Positions 43,757-52,739 of a DNA stretch of 58,887 nucleotides are shown one piece after another. Source of the DNA: Streptosporangiaceae bacterium (GTDB lineage Bacteria > Actinomycetota > Actinomycetes > Streptosporangiales > Streptosporangiaceae); assembly GCA_025934375.1 (NCBI GenBank), contig JAICYD010000030.1:1-58887 (forward strand). The letters are read 5' to 3'. How positions within the stretch are numbered: the stretch's first letter is position 1; each line of letters opens with the position of its first letter. The notes beneath the pieces were generated by a model that searched no databases, was not told the origin of the DNA, and saw nothing but the letters and a program-made list of their open reading frames with translations. The translations under genes and the position numbers were made by a program.

Positions 43757-44811
43757 CTCCGGTACAGCCCGTCCTCTCCGAACAGGTGCGCCACCTTGTT
43801 CGCGCCAACGATGAGGATCACGGAGGTGACGCCGAGGAACAGCCCGGCCGCCGCGCCGTAGCTGTAGTTGCCGGCCACGATGCCGTTCTCGAAGGAGAAC
43901 GTGGTGATGACCTGGGCGGTCCCCGACCCGACGGCGGGCAGCTGGATGAGCATCTGCTCGAAGCCGAAGGTGAGCGCGTAGCCGAGGTTGAGGATGAGCA
44001 GCAGCACGGTGATGCCCTTAAGCCCCGGCAGCGTGATGTGCCGCAGCCGCCGCCAGTACCCGGCGCCGTCGACCGCGGCGGCCTCGTGCAGCGCCGGGCT
44101 GATCGCCGACAGGGCCGCCAGGTAGACGATGGTGGACCAGCCGCCCTCCTTCCAGATGAGCTGGGAGGTGACCAGGAACTTGAACGTGCCCGGGTTGGTC
44201 ATGAAGTCGAACGGGCTGGTGACCCCGTGAGAGCGCAGGAACGTGTCGAGCAGCCCGGCGCCGCCGAAGACCTCGTTGAAGATCGTGACGACCAGCACGA
44301 AGGAGAAGAAGTGCGGCAGCGTCACCACGGCCTGGATGATGCTGCGCAGCCGCCGGGCCAGCAGGCTGTCCAGGAGGATGGCCAGCGCGATCGGCACCGG
44401 GAAGAACAAGGCCATCTGCACCGAGAAGAGCAGCAGCGTGTTCCAGAACGCGTGCCAGAAGCCCGGGTCGGTGAACAGCTGCTGGAAGTTGGCCAGGCCG
44501 ACCCACGGGCTGTGCAGGAACCCGTCGTACAGGTCGTAGTCCTGGAACGCCATTACCAGGCCGAGCATGGGCGCGTAGCCGAACACGCCGAGCAGGGCCA
44601 GCGCCGGCAGCGTCATGATCAGCAGCGTCCGGTCACGCCGCAGCCGGGTTACTCCGTCCCACCAGCGCCGCCGGCGTGAGCGGGCCCCCGCGCCGGCCGG
44701 CGCGGGGAGTGCGGTACCGGCCACCGCGCCCGGCGGCGAGGCGGTCACTGGGGGCGAGCCGGCTACGTTCGCGCGCGGCTGGCTGGCGGTGGACGTCGCC
44801 GCGTCCGTCAC
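43753..44811 (-). CDS. Carbohydrate ABC importer permease (LplB-type)
   Basis: 352 residues. After an Ala/Pro-rich cytoplasmic head (about 60 residues) come six transmembrane helices and the EAA loop ALHEAAAVDGAGYWRRLRHITLPG. AFQDYDLYDGFLHSPWVGLANF and NPGTFKF are characteristic of LplB/YteP-like permeases that pair with LplC. Its start overlaps the stop of the binding-protein gene (44808), so the order SBP, permease, permease is translationally coupled. No ATPase gene accompanies it, so a shared MsiK-type ATPase is likely. Confidence 0.92.
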   Translation of the reverse strand: MTDAATSTASQPRANVAGSPPVTASPPGAVAGTALPAPAGAGARSRRRRWWDGVTRLRRDRTLLIMTLPALALLGVFGYAPMLGLVMAFQDYDLYDGFLHSPWVGLANFQQLFTDPGFWHAFWNTLLLFSVQMALFFPVPIALAILLDSLLARRLRSIIQAVVTLPHFFSFVLVVTIFNEVFGGAGLLDTFLRSHGVTSPFDFMTNPGTFKFLVTSQLIWKEGGWSTIVYLAALSAISPALHEAAAVDGAGYWRRLRHITLPGLKGITVLLLILNLGYALTFGFEQMLIQLPAVGSGTAQVITTFSFENGIVAGNYSYGAAAGLFLGVTSVILIVGANKVAHLFGEDGLYRR

Positions 44812-46496
44812 GCGGACCCCAGCTTCTTCTGCTGCGCGAGGACCCCTTCGTAGAACGTCTTGAGCTTGTTGCCGCCGTTGCGCTTCCAGCTGGCGAGGGT
44901 GGACTGGTAGTCGGCGATGGAGGCGCGGCCGCGGACTACCTCGTACATGATGCCGCTGGTCGGGTTGAACGGGGTGAAGGCGTTCGCGCTGGACAGGCTA
45001 TTCGGCACCGTGACGTTGAGCTCGTAGAACAGCGGCTGGTAGCCGTACTTGGCGTTCCGCTGCGCCCAGCTGGCCACCGCCTTGGTCACCTCGGGGTAGC
45101 CGGCGTTGTAGGTGGTGTTGTTCGGGCTGACCAGGAAGTTGTAGGTGGACACGGCGGACCCGGCGTACTTGGTCCCGTCCGCGGTGAGCTGCGGCCCGCT
45201 GCCGGTCATGGTGTAGTCAACCCCCTGGACCCCGTAGTTGAGCAGGTGGTACTCAACCGAGCCGAACGGCGCCGCCAGGTAGTTCGCCAGTCGCAAGATT
45301 TCCGCGATCTGCTTGGCCGACAAGCTCTTGTTCAGGTAGCTGGTCCACGCGGTGGCCGCCTCCAGCGACATCCGCGGCGTTCCGCTGCCAGACGCGGTGA
45401 AGAAGTCGAACGACGCCCGGGTGTAGCCCTTGTTGGCGGCCTGGCCCTTCTGGGCGTCCGCCGCGTTCCAGGCACCCGACCCGTCCGACACGATGACCAT
45501 CTGGCCGGAGTAGAACTCGGTGACGCCGTTGCCGTAGTTGCCCGCCACCTGGTCGGGGTGGACCAGGCCGGCCTTGACCGCCTTGGCCATCCAGTTCATC
45601 GCCTCGATGATGCCCGGGGACTCGTACTGGGTGATGAGGTTGCCTTTGTCGTCAAGCATCCAGTTCGCGTAGTCGAAGGGCTGGTAGAGGTAGCCCCAGA
45701 TGTCGCCCAGCGCCCAGCGCTTGGCCTTGGGGTCGTTGACCTCCTTGGCCAGGTCGAACAGGTCGTTGACCGACTTGACCGAGGGAGTGCCGATGCCGAG
45801 CTTGTCCAGCAGGTCCGCGCGGTAGTAGAGCTGGTAGCCGTAGTTGAACCCGGTGGTGTAGGACGGGAAGCCGTACAGCTTGTCGTCCCAGATCCCGGCC
45901 TCCCAGCCGCTGGAGAAGATGGCCGCCAGGTTCGGGTACTGGCTGACCTTGCCGCCGGCCAGGTAGGGGGTGAGGTCGGCGAGCCGGGTGGCGGCGGCCT
46001 CGCCGAAGTTCAGCGGCGGCGCCCAGAACGTCGGGACCTGGATCCAGTCGGGCAGCTTGTTGCCGGAGAACAGCTGCGGAAGGATCGTTGAGTAGTTGTT
46101 GCCGTTCGCGGGGTTCACTGACACAGTCGCGCCGAGCGCCTTGTCCACCGCCTGGGCGAACGGGTTGCCCGCCGAGGGGATCGTGCCCCATAGCGGCGTG
46201 ATCGCCGTGTAGGTGCCCCCGGCCCCCGGGGTATCGGCGACGGTCCGCACCAGGTTCGTCGGGTAGCTCAGGTAGGCCGGAGACGATCCGTTGATGCTGG
46301 GGTAGTCCGGCTTGACGAGGCTGCTCGCCTTGTAGTGCGGGAGTATCCGCTGCAGCAGGCTGGCCGACGCCGCCCCGGTCTTGGCGGGTGCGCCCCCGCC
46401 GCCACCGCAGGCCGCCAGCAGCGGCTGGGCGGCGACCGCGCCGGCGGCGCCGGCCGTGGCGGTCAGGAACCCGCGTCTGCTCATGCGTGGACTCAT
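44808..46496 (-). CDS. Lipoprotein substrate-binding protein of the xyloglucan importer
   Basis: ATG 46496, preceded by AAGGTGG, is preferred over ATG 46514, which has no SD. About 562 residues. A twin-Arg signal (SRRGFLTATAG) ends in a lipobox LLAAC, so the protein is lipid-anchored outside. The mature part is a large extracellular solute-binding protein (family 1, LipO/YtcQ branch) with many aromatic residues (YPSINGSSPAYLSYP, WIQVPTFWAPPLNFG), suited to long oligosaccharides. First gene of the operon SBP-permease-permease-GH74-GH95, and a LacI operator lies 36 bp upstream of its start. Confidence 0.9.
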   Translation of the reverse strand: MSPRMSRRGFLTATAGAAGAVAAQPLLAACGGGGGAPAKTGAASASLLQRILPHYKASSLVKPDYPSINGSSPAYLSYPTNLVRTVADTPGAGGTYTAITPLWGTIPSAGNPFAQAVDKALGATVSVNPANGNNYSTILPQLFSGNKLPDWIQVPTFWAPPLNFGEAAATRLADLTPYLAGGKVSQYPNLAAIFSSGWEAGIWDDKLYGFPSYTTGFNYGYQLYYRADLLDKLGIGTPSVKSVNDLFDLAKEVNDPKAKRWALGDIWGYLYQPFDYANWMLDDKGNLITQYESPGIIEAMNWMAKAVKAGLVHPDQVAGNYGNGVTEFYSGQMVIVSDGSGAWNAADAQKGQAANKGYTRASFDFFTASGSGTPRMSLEAATAWTSYLNKSLSAKQIAEILRLANYLAAPFGSVEYHLLNYGVQGVDYTMTGSGPQLTADGTKYAGSAVSTYNFLVSPNNTTYNAGYPEVTKAVASWAQRNAKYGYQPLFYELNVTVPNSLSSANAFTPFNPTSGIMYEVVRGRASIADYQSTLASWKRNGGNKLKTFYEGVLAQQKKLGSA

Positions 46497-46531
46497 ATCC
46501 GCTACCACCTTCATTATCGGAGGCCTACGAG

Positions 46532-46545
46532 TCGAAGCGCTTCAC
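46532..46545. promoter_or_regulatory. LacI operator between the importer and GH3 units
   Basis: TCGAAGCGCTTCAC lies 36 bp before the binding-protein start. Leftward, a possible promoter (-35 TTGCGC as complement of 46582-46587, -10 TACTCT as complement of 46558-46563, 18-bp spacer) places the operator just downstream of the transcription start. Confidence 0.75.
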
Positions 46546-46680
46546 AAGCTTAGGTGGAGAGTAGATCTCGCATTGACCTGAGCGCAATAGCCAGGAAACA
46601 TTGGGATGGCCGACGGTTCGGCCAATGAGCTTCTTACCTGCTTTAAATGACGATGAGTCCCAAAGTCAAGGCTGGGAGAG

Positions 46681-49464
46681 ATGACAGTCGAAGCGATTCG
46701 CTACCACGATCCGGCCCTCGCGTTCGGCGAGCGGGCCGATGACCTCCTCGGCCGCCTCACCGCCGAGGAGAAGATCGCGATGCTGCACCAGCGCTCGCCC
46801 GCGGTGCCGCGGCTGGCGATGGCGGAGTTCTGGACCGGGACGGAGGGCGTGCACGGCGCGTCCTGGCGAGACCACGGGGGTACCGGGGAGGTGCTGCCCG
46901 CCACCGTGTTCCCGCAGCCGCCGGGGATCGCCGCGAGCTGGGACCCGGCGCTGGCCGGGGACATCGGCCGCGCCGTCGGCCGGGAAGTCCGCGCGCTGCA
47001 CGGCGAGCACCCGCAGATCAGCCTCAACGTCTGGGCGCCGGTCGTGAACCTGCTCCGGGATCCCCGCTGGGGCCGGAATGAGGAGGGCTACTCCGAGGAC
47101 CCGCTGCTCACCTCGCTCATGGGCACCGCCTTCAGCCAGGGCCTGTCCGGCGACGACATCAGCGGTTACCTGCTCACCGCGCCGACCCTGAAGCACTTCC
47201 TCGGCTACAACAACGAGGACTTCCGGGACCTGACCTCCTCGGGGCTGCGCGCGCGGGTGCTGAACGAGTACGACCTGCCGCCGTTCCGCGCGCCGATCGA
47301 GGCGGGGGCGGCGACCGGTGTCATGCCGTCGTACAACCTCGTCAACGGCCGCCCCGCGCACGTCAGCCCGCTGCTGCGCGAGATCCGCGACTGGACCGAC
47401 AAAGAGCTCTTGACCTGCAGCGACGCATTCGGGCCTTCGAACCTCGCGGGGGGCCAGCATTACTTCGCCGGCCATCCGGAGGCGCATGCCGCCGCGCTGC
47501 GGGCGGGCCTTGACAGCTTCACCGACCAGGACGGCGACGGCGGGTTCACCGCCGCGCAGGTCACCGAGGCGCTCAAGCGTGGCCTGATCACCATGGACGA
47601 CGTGGACCGCGCGGTCCGCCGCAAGCTGCTGATCCGGCTGCGGCTCGGCGAGTTCGACCGCGACGGCGGGCCGTTCGCCACCGCCGCCACCACCGCGGAC
47701 ACGGAGGCGCATCGCGAACTGGCCCGGGTCGCGGCGCGGCGCGCGGCCGTCCTGCTCAGCAACGATGGCCTGCTCCCGCTGGCCATCTCCCAGTCCGCGG
47801 CGGTCGCCGTCGTCGGCCCGCTCGCCGGCACCCTCTACGAGGACTGGTACAGCCCGGGGCTGCCTTACCAGGTCACGATCGCCGAGGGCCTCGCCGCGGC
47901 CGGCGCTGCCGTCACCGTGCACGAGGGCGCCGACCGGGTCCGCACCGATCTCGGCGACTTCGACGTCTTCGACTGGGGCGATGACATCGTCACGCTGCGG
48001 CGCCCTGCTATGGGCAGCCCTGCCGCCGGCGACACTGCTGGCGACGCCAGCGGCGAGGGCACCGCCCGCGGCCGGTACCTCACGGTGACCAGCGACGGGA
48101 CGCTCGCGGTGACCGCCGGCAAGCCGCACGGGTGGACGGTCCGCGAGACGTTCCGGCGCCGCCTCCTGCCCGGCGGAGCCGCGCTGCTGGCGTCGACCGC
48201 GACCGGCCAGGCGTTCCGGCTGCGCTGGGATCCGCTGTCGGACGGGGTCGCCGAGGCTGTCGCCGCCGCCAGGGAAGCCGGCGTCGCGGTGGTGGTCATC
48301 GGCAACGACCCGAACATCGGCGGCCGGGAGACCCGCGACCGGACGACGCTCGCCCTGCCATCGCCGTCGGACCGCCTCGTCCGCGAGGTCACCGAGGCCT
48401 GCCCGCGCACTGTCGTGGTGATCATGTCCAGCTACCCCTACCTCACCCCCGACGCCCCGGCGATCTTGTGGACCTGCCACGCGGGCCAGGAGACGGGCCA
48501 TGCGGTCGCCGACTTGATCACCGGCCGGCACGCCCCGCAGGGCCGCCTCCCGCAGACGTGGTATGCCGCCGACGCGGACCTGCCCGACCCGCTCGACTAC
48601 GACATCATCAAGGCCGGCTGGACCTACCAGTACACGACGGCGCGGCCGCGCTTCCCGTTCGGCCACGGCCTGACCTACACGACGTTCGGGTACGGTCCAT
48701 TGCATCTAGAGGTACCGCACCTCGAAGCCCCGGGGCCCCTCGAAGCCCTGGGCGCCGGGGAGGTGACCGCGACCATGGACGTCACGAACCTAGGGATGCG
48801 CGAGGGCACCGAGGTCGTCCAGCTGTACGCCAGCTACGCCGGGCCTGACCAGCCGCGACGCCGGCTGTGCGGTTTCACCCGGGTAACGCTGCGGCCCGGG
48901 CAGACGGCGACGGCGCGGATCGGCGTGCCGCTGGAGCGGCTGCGGCTGTGGGACGTGGCGGCTGGCCGGATGACCATGCCGCCGGGCCGGGTCGAGATCG
49001 GCGCCGGTGCCTCCAGCGCCGACATCCGCCAGACCGCGACGCTGCCCGTCCAAGCCGGCGTGCCGGCGCGGCGGCCCGCCCGGGTCGCGGCCGCCGACTT
49101 CGACGACTACGCGAACATCGCCCTGGTCGACACCACCGGCACGGCCGGCACCGCGGTCACCCCCGCCGACCCGGCGCTGCCCGGGTGGCTGACCTTCACG
49201 CGCCTTCATCCCCGGCGGGCGGGCGCGGCCGTCTTCCGCGCGGCCTGTCCCGCCCCGGCGGGCGGGCGGATCGAGGTCTGGTCCGCCCCTCCAGGCAACC
49301 GGGCCGGCACGGGGGCCGGCCCGGTTGCCAGCGTCCCGGTGCCCGGCACCGGCGGCCGGTACGCGTGGACGGAGGTCTCCGTCCCGGTCACCCTCCCCGC
49401 CGGCGCCGGCGAGGTGTGCCTGGTCCTGCAGGGCCCGGTGCGGCTGGACTGGTTCCGGCTCTGA
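46681..49464 (+). CDS. GH3 beta-glucosidase/xylosidase with C-terminal CBM6-like domain
   Basis: 927 residues, no signal peptide. Barrel motifs are TEGVHGAS, RDPRWGRNEEGYSEDP, KHFLGYNNE and the nucleophile Asp in LLTCSDAFGPSN (about 247). The alpha/beta sandwich domain (about 350-640) is followed by a fibronectin-like domain (TMDVTNLGMREGTEVVQLY) and a CBM6-like domain (about 795-927, DFDDYANIALVDTTG to LDWFRL). It would release glucose from the ends of debranched oligosaccharides, although xylose is possible. ATG 46681 has GGGAGAG upstream. A LacI-like operator overlaps codons 3-7. It is divergent from the importer and followed by GH42 after 20 bp. Confidence 0.9.
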   Translation: MTVEAIRYHDPALAFGERADDLLGRLTAEEKIAMLHQRSPAVPRLAMAEFWTGTEGVHGASWRDHGGTGEVLPATVFPQPPGIAASWDPALAGDIGRAVGREVRALHGEHPQISLNVWAPVVNLLRDPRWGRNEEGYSEDPLLTSLMGTAFSQGLSGDDISGYLLTAPTLKHFLGYNNEDFRDLTSSGLRARVLNEYDLPPFRAPIEAGAATGVMPSYNLVNGRPAHVSPLLREIRDWTDKELLTCSDAFGPSNLAGGQHYFAGHPEAHAAALRAGLDSFTDQDGDGGFTAAQVTEALKRGLITMDDVDRAVRRKLLIRLRLGEFDRDGGPFATAATTADTEAHRELARVAARRAAVLLSNDGLLPLAISQSAAVAVVGPLAGTLYEDWYSPGLPYQVTIAEGLAAAGAAVTVHEGADRVRTDLGDFDVFDWGDDIVTLRRPAMGSPAAGDTAGDASGEGTARGRYLTVTSDGTLAVTAGKPHGWTVRETFRRRLLPGGAALLASTATGQAFRLRWDPLSDGVAEAVAAAREAGVAVVVIGNDPNIGGRETRDRTTLALPSPSDRLVREVTEACPRTVVVIMSSYPYLTPDAPAILWTCHAGQETGHAVADLITGRHAPQGRLPQTWYAADADLPDPLDYDIIKAGWTYQYTTARPRFPFGHGLTYTTFGYGPLHLEVPHLEAPGPLEALGAGEVTATMDVTNLGMREGTEVVQLYASYAGPDQPRRRLCGFTRVTLRPGQTATARIGVPLERLRLWDVAAGRMTMPPGRVEIGAGASSADIRQTATLPVQAGVPARRPARVAAADFDDYANIALVDTTGTAGTAVTPADPALPGWLTFTRLHPRRAGAAVFRAACPAPAGGRIEVWSAPPGNRAGTGAGPVASVPVPGTGGRYAWTEVSVPVTLPAGAGEVCLVLQGPVRLDWFRL
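46688..46701. promoter_or_regulatory. Imperfect LacI operator in the first codons of GH3
   Basis: TCGAAGCGATTCGC has one change in the GCGC core. Inside codons 3-7 it could serve as an elongation roadblock or as the second site of a loop with 46532. Confidence 0.5.
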
Positions 49465-49484
49465 GCGAGAGGAGGGCCGCGGCG

Positions 49485-51653
49485 ATGCCGGGACTGAGCG
49501 GGGAGGGGCACACCGACGACCCGCACCGCGGCGGCCTGTGGTTCGGCGGGGACTACAACCCCGAGCAGTGGGATGCCGCGACCTGGGCCGAGGATGACGA
49601 GCTAATGCGCCGGGCTCGGGTGAACACCGCCACGGTCGGCGTGTTCTCGTGGTCGCTGCTGGAGCCGCAGGAGGGGACGTTTGAGTTCGGCTGGCTGGAT
49701 GACGCCCTTGACCGGCTGCACGCGGGCGGGGTGCGGGTCGTCCTGGCGACGCCGACCGCGTCCCCGCCGCCGTGGTTTACCCTGGCCTACCCGGACGCGA
49801 TGCCGGTGCGGCCGGACGGGACCCGGCTGTGGCACGGAAGCCGGGATACCTACTGCGCCGCCGCGCCCGCCTACCGGCGGGCCGCCCGGCGGATCGCAGG
49901 CGAGCTCGGCCGCCGGTACGCGGACCACCCGGCGCTGGCCCTGTGGCACGTGCACAACGAGTACGGGACGATGTGCTGGTGCGACCACGCGGCGGCCGCG
50001 TTCCGTTCGTGGCTGCGGGGCCGTTACGGCGACCCGGCCGGTAACGGCCGTGCTAGCCAAGACAGTAAGGCGAGCCTGGCGGCGCTCAACGAGGCCTGGG
50101 GAACCGCGTTCTGGAGCCAGCGCTACTCGTCGTGGGATCAGGTCCTGCCGCCGAGGGCCACTCAGTACCTGGGCAACCCCGGCCAGGAGCTGGACTTCCG
50201 CCGGTTCTGGTCGGATGAGCTGCTGGCCGCCTATCTCGAGCAGCGGGACGTGTTGCACGCGCACGCCCCCCGCGTCCCGGTCACCACGAACTTCATGGGA
50301 CCCGATCACCTCGTGGTTGACCCCTGGTCGTGGGGGCGGGAAGTGGACATCGTCGCGGTCGACCACTACCTGCCGACCGCCGAGCCCGAGGCGGGGCACG
50401 CCGACATCGCGTTCGTCTCCGACTGGGCCAGGGGGGCCGGGCGCGGCCGGCCGTGGCTGCTCATGGAGCAGGCTCCGAGCACCGTCGTTGACGCCGGAGT
50501 GCTGGTCCACCGCGCGCCCGGCCGGATGCTGGCCGACAGCCTCGGATACGTGGCGCGCGGCGCCGACGGCGTGCTGTTCTTCCAGTGGCGCGCCTCCCGG
50601 GCGGGCGCCGAGATGTACCACCCGGCCCTGGTTCCGCACGCCGGGCCGGACACCCGGGTCTTCCGTGAGGCCGTCGGGCTCGGCGAGGCGCTGGAGCGGA
50701 TCGCCGAGGTGGCCGGGTCCACCGTGACCGCGGACGCCGTGGTGCTCGTGGACGCCGCCTCCCGCTGGGCGCTGGAGAACCGGGGACTGCCGTCACCGCA
50801 CGTGCGTCACCTGGACGTGGCTCGCGCCGCGCACGCGGCCCTGTGGCGATCGGGGGTCGGCTGCGACATCGCGGCGCCCAGCGCGGACCTGTCGAGGTAC
50901 CGGCTCGTCGTCGTCCCCGCCGTGTACCTGCTGTCGGAGGAGGCGGCCGCGTCCCTGCGCGCGTACGCGGCCGGCGGCGGCCAGCTGGCGGTGACGTTCT
51001 GCAGCGGCATCGCCGATCAGTGGCACCGGATCCGTGGCGGCGGCTACCCCGGCGCGCTGCGCGACATCCTCGGCATCCGGATCGAGGAGCTCCATCCCCT
51101 CCAGCCGGGCGCGTCCGTGCCGCTGACCCTTGCGGAGGCGGCACCGGGCGGCGCGAGGCCCTCGCCCCGAGGGGAGGCAGGCCAGCTGACCGGCCGCGTG
51201 TGGGCCGAACGACTGCGCGCCGAGGGCGCCGATGTCCTCGCCGCCTACGCCGCGGGCGCCCTCGCCGGCTTGCCCGCCGTCACCCGCCACGCGTTCGGCG
51301 CGGGTACCGCCTGGTACCTGTCCACCCTGCTGGTCGCCGACGACCTGACCGCGGTGCTGCGGGGCATCGCGGCGGCGGCCGGCATCCTCCCGGCCGGAGC
51401 GCTCCCCGGCGTTCGCGTTACCCGCCGCCGCGACGGGCGCGGGCGGTCCTGGCTGTGCGCGGTCAGCCACAGCGCCGCCACCGTGACGCTGCCTGCCGTG
51501 GGCCTTGACCTGATCACCGGCCGCGAGGTATCCGGTGCCGTCGACCTGCCGCCGGGCGGCATCGCTGTCATCCGGGAATCAGCCCCCAAGAAGTTACGAA
51601 TGACTGTCCTATCGATGATAGGTACGCCACTTAGCCAGATAGAGCCGATGTGA
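49485..51653 (+). CDS. GH42 beta-galactosidase, cytoplasmic
   Basis: The ATG at 49485 (GAGAGGAGGG upstream) is chosen, since the long open frame before it is antisense-like and overlaps GH3. The product has 722 residues. It starts GLWFGGDYNPEQWDAATWAED, the GH42 signature. The acid/base Glu is in LWHVHNEYG (about 159) and the nucleophile Glu in WLLMEQAPS (about 328). A glutaminase-like trimerisation domain and a C-terminal beta-domain follow. It would remove galactose from xyloglucan side chains after uptake. The final 20 residues or so beyond IAVIRES look atypical. It completes the GH3-GH42 operon. Confidence 0.9.
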   Translation: MPGLSGEGHTDDPHRGGLWFGGDYNPEQWDAATWAEDDELMRRARVNTATVGVFSWSLLEPQEGTFEFGWLDDALDRLHAGGVRVVLATPTASPPPWFTLAYPDAMPVRPDGTRLWHGSRDTYCAAAPAYRRAARRIAGELGRRYADHPALALWHVHNEYGTMCWCDHAAAAFRSWLRGRYGDPAGNGRASQDSKASLAALNEAWGTAFWSQRYSSWDQVLPPRATQYLGNPGQELDFRRFWSDELLAAYLEQRDVLHAHAPRVPVTTNFMGPDHLVVDPWSWGREVDIVAVDHYLPTAEPEAGHADIAFVSDWARGAGRGRPWLLMEQAPSTVVDAGVLVHRAPGRMLADSLGYVARGADGVLFFQWRASRAGAEMYHPALVPHAGPDTRVFREAVGLGEALERIAEVAGSTVTADAVVLVDAASRWALENRGLPSPHVRHLDVARAAHAALWRSGVGCDIAAPSADLSRYRLVVVPAVYLLSEEAAASLRAYAAGGGQLAVTFCSGIADQWHRIRGGGYPGALRDILGIRIEELHPLQPGASVPLTLAEAAPGGARPSPRGEAGQLTGRVWAERLRAEGADVLAAYAAGALAGLPAVTRHAFGAGTAWYLSTLLVADDLTAVLRGIAAAAGILPAGALPGVRVTRRRDGRGRSWLCAVSHSAATVTLPAVGLDLITGREVSGAVDLPPGGIAVIRESAPKKLRMTVLSMIGTPLSQIEPM

Positions 51654-51743
51654 CAAGGAAATCTCGCCAGTCACGCCGATCACGCGCATAATCACGTTAA
51701 CTCGCGATTTCCCGGCCCGGCTAATCATCAAGAACGGAGCGTC

Positions 51744-52736
51744 ATGAGGCGTACTCGCACAGGCCGACTTGCCCTCACGGCCGTCGGCGCCGTTTCGCTC
51801 GCCATGCTCAGCTTCGCGTGCGGCGGCTCGGGGAGCAGTTCCGGCAGCGGCCCGGCGACCGGGCCGGGTGGCTCCGCGGCGGGCACCAGCATCGTCGTCG
51901 GCGCTTTGCCGGTCATCGACACCGCCGGGCTGCAGGTGGCGCTCAAGCAAGGCTTCTTCACGCAGGCGGGCCTGAACGTCACCGTCAAGTCAGTCACCCA
52001 GAGCACGGCGGCCATCCCGGACCTGCTGCACGGGAGCATCGACGTCATCGGGGGCGGGAACTACGTGTCCTTCCTCGAGGCCCAGGCGAACGGGACGTTC
52101 CCCGTGGAGTTCCTGGCCCCGGCGGATGACTGCACGGCGGACACCTACGGCCTGGTGGCGATGCCGTCGGCGGGCGTCGCCAAGCCCGCTGACCTGGCCG
52201 GCAAGACGATCGCGGTCAACCTCACCAAGAACATCCAGACGCTCACCACCGACGCGGTGCTGAAGGCCAGCGGGGTGGACGCCGCGTCGGTGCACTACGT
52301 GCAGATCCCCTTCCCGGACATGGTCACCGCGCTCCAGTCGGGCCGGGTCGGCGCCATCAGCGTGATCGAGCCGTTCCTGGCCGCCGCGCTGGCCGCCGGC
52401 GGCAAGCTGGTGACTTCCACCTGCACTGGGCCAGCGGCCGACTTCCCGCTCTCGGCCTACGTGACCACGCAGTCGTGGGCACAGCAGCACCCGGCCGCCG
52501 CCCGCGCCTTCCAGCAGGCGCTGGAGAAGGGGAACGCCTACGCCACCGCGCACCCCGATTACGTCAGGAAGCTGCTGCCGAGCTACACCGCCATCACCGC
52601 GAAGGCGGCGGCCGGCCTGCCGCTCAGCTCGTTCCCGGCCACGCTGACCGCGGACGCGGTGCAGCGCGTGGCCACGATGATGAGCGCCGGAGGACTCGCG
52701 ACCCCCACGGACGTCGCCTCGCTGCTGTTCCACTGA
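51744..52736 (+). CDS. SsuA/NMT1-type ABC substrate-binding lipoprotein
   Basis: 330 residues. The signal ends in a lipobox (MLSFACGG), then a Gly/Ser linker and an NMT1/SsuA-like domain (VALKQGFFTQAGLNVTVKSV, DLLHGSIDVIGGGNYVSFLEA, LAGKTIAVNLTKNIQTL, ALQSGRVGAISVIEPF). This family binds sulfonates, nitrate, taurine or pyrimidine precursors; nothing in the sequence decides which. It is the first gene of an SBP-permease-permease unit in which the ATPase gene is broken. The 90 bp upstream hold no clear operator. Confidence 0.9.
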   Translation: MRRTRTGRLALTAVGAVSLAMLSFACGGSGSSSGSGPATGPGGSAAGTSIVVGALPVIDTAGLQVALKQGFFTQAGLNVTVKSVTQSTAAIPDLLHGSIDVIGGGNYVSFLEAQANGTFPVEFLAPADDCTADTYGLVAMPSAGVAKPADLAGKTIAVNLTKNIQTLTTDAVLKASGVDAASVHYVQIPFPDMVTALQSGRVGAISVIEPFLAAALAAGGKLVTSTCTGPAADFPLSAYVTTQSWAQQHPAAARAFQQALEKGNAYATAHPDYVRKLLPSYTAITAKAAAGLPLSSFPATLTADAVQRVATMMSAGGLATPTDVASLLFH

Positions 52737-52739
52737 CCG

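Noticed and set aside
48867..49484. Upstream extension of the GH42 frame
   Set aside because: It overlaps the GH3 gene, is Arg/Pro-rich, and the GH42 signature begins just after ATG 49485 with a strong RBS.
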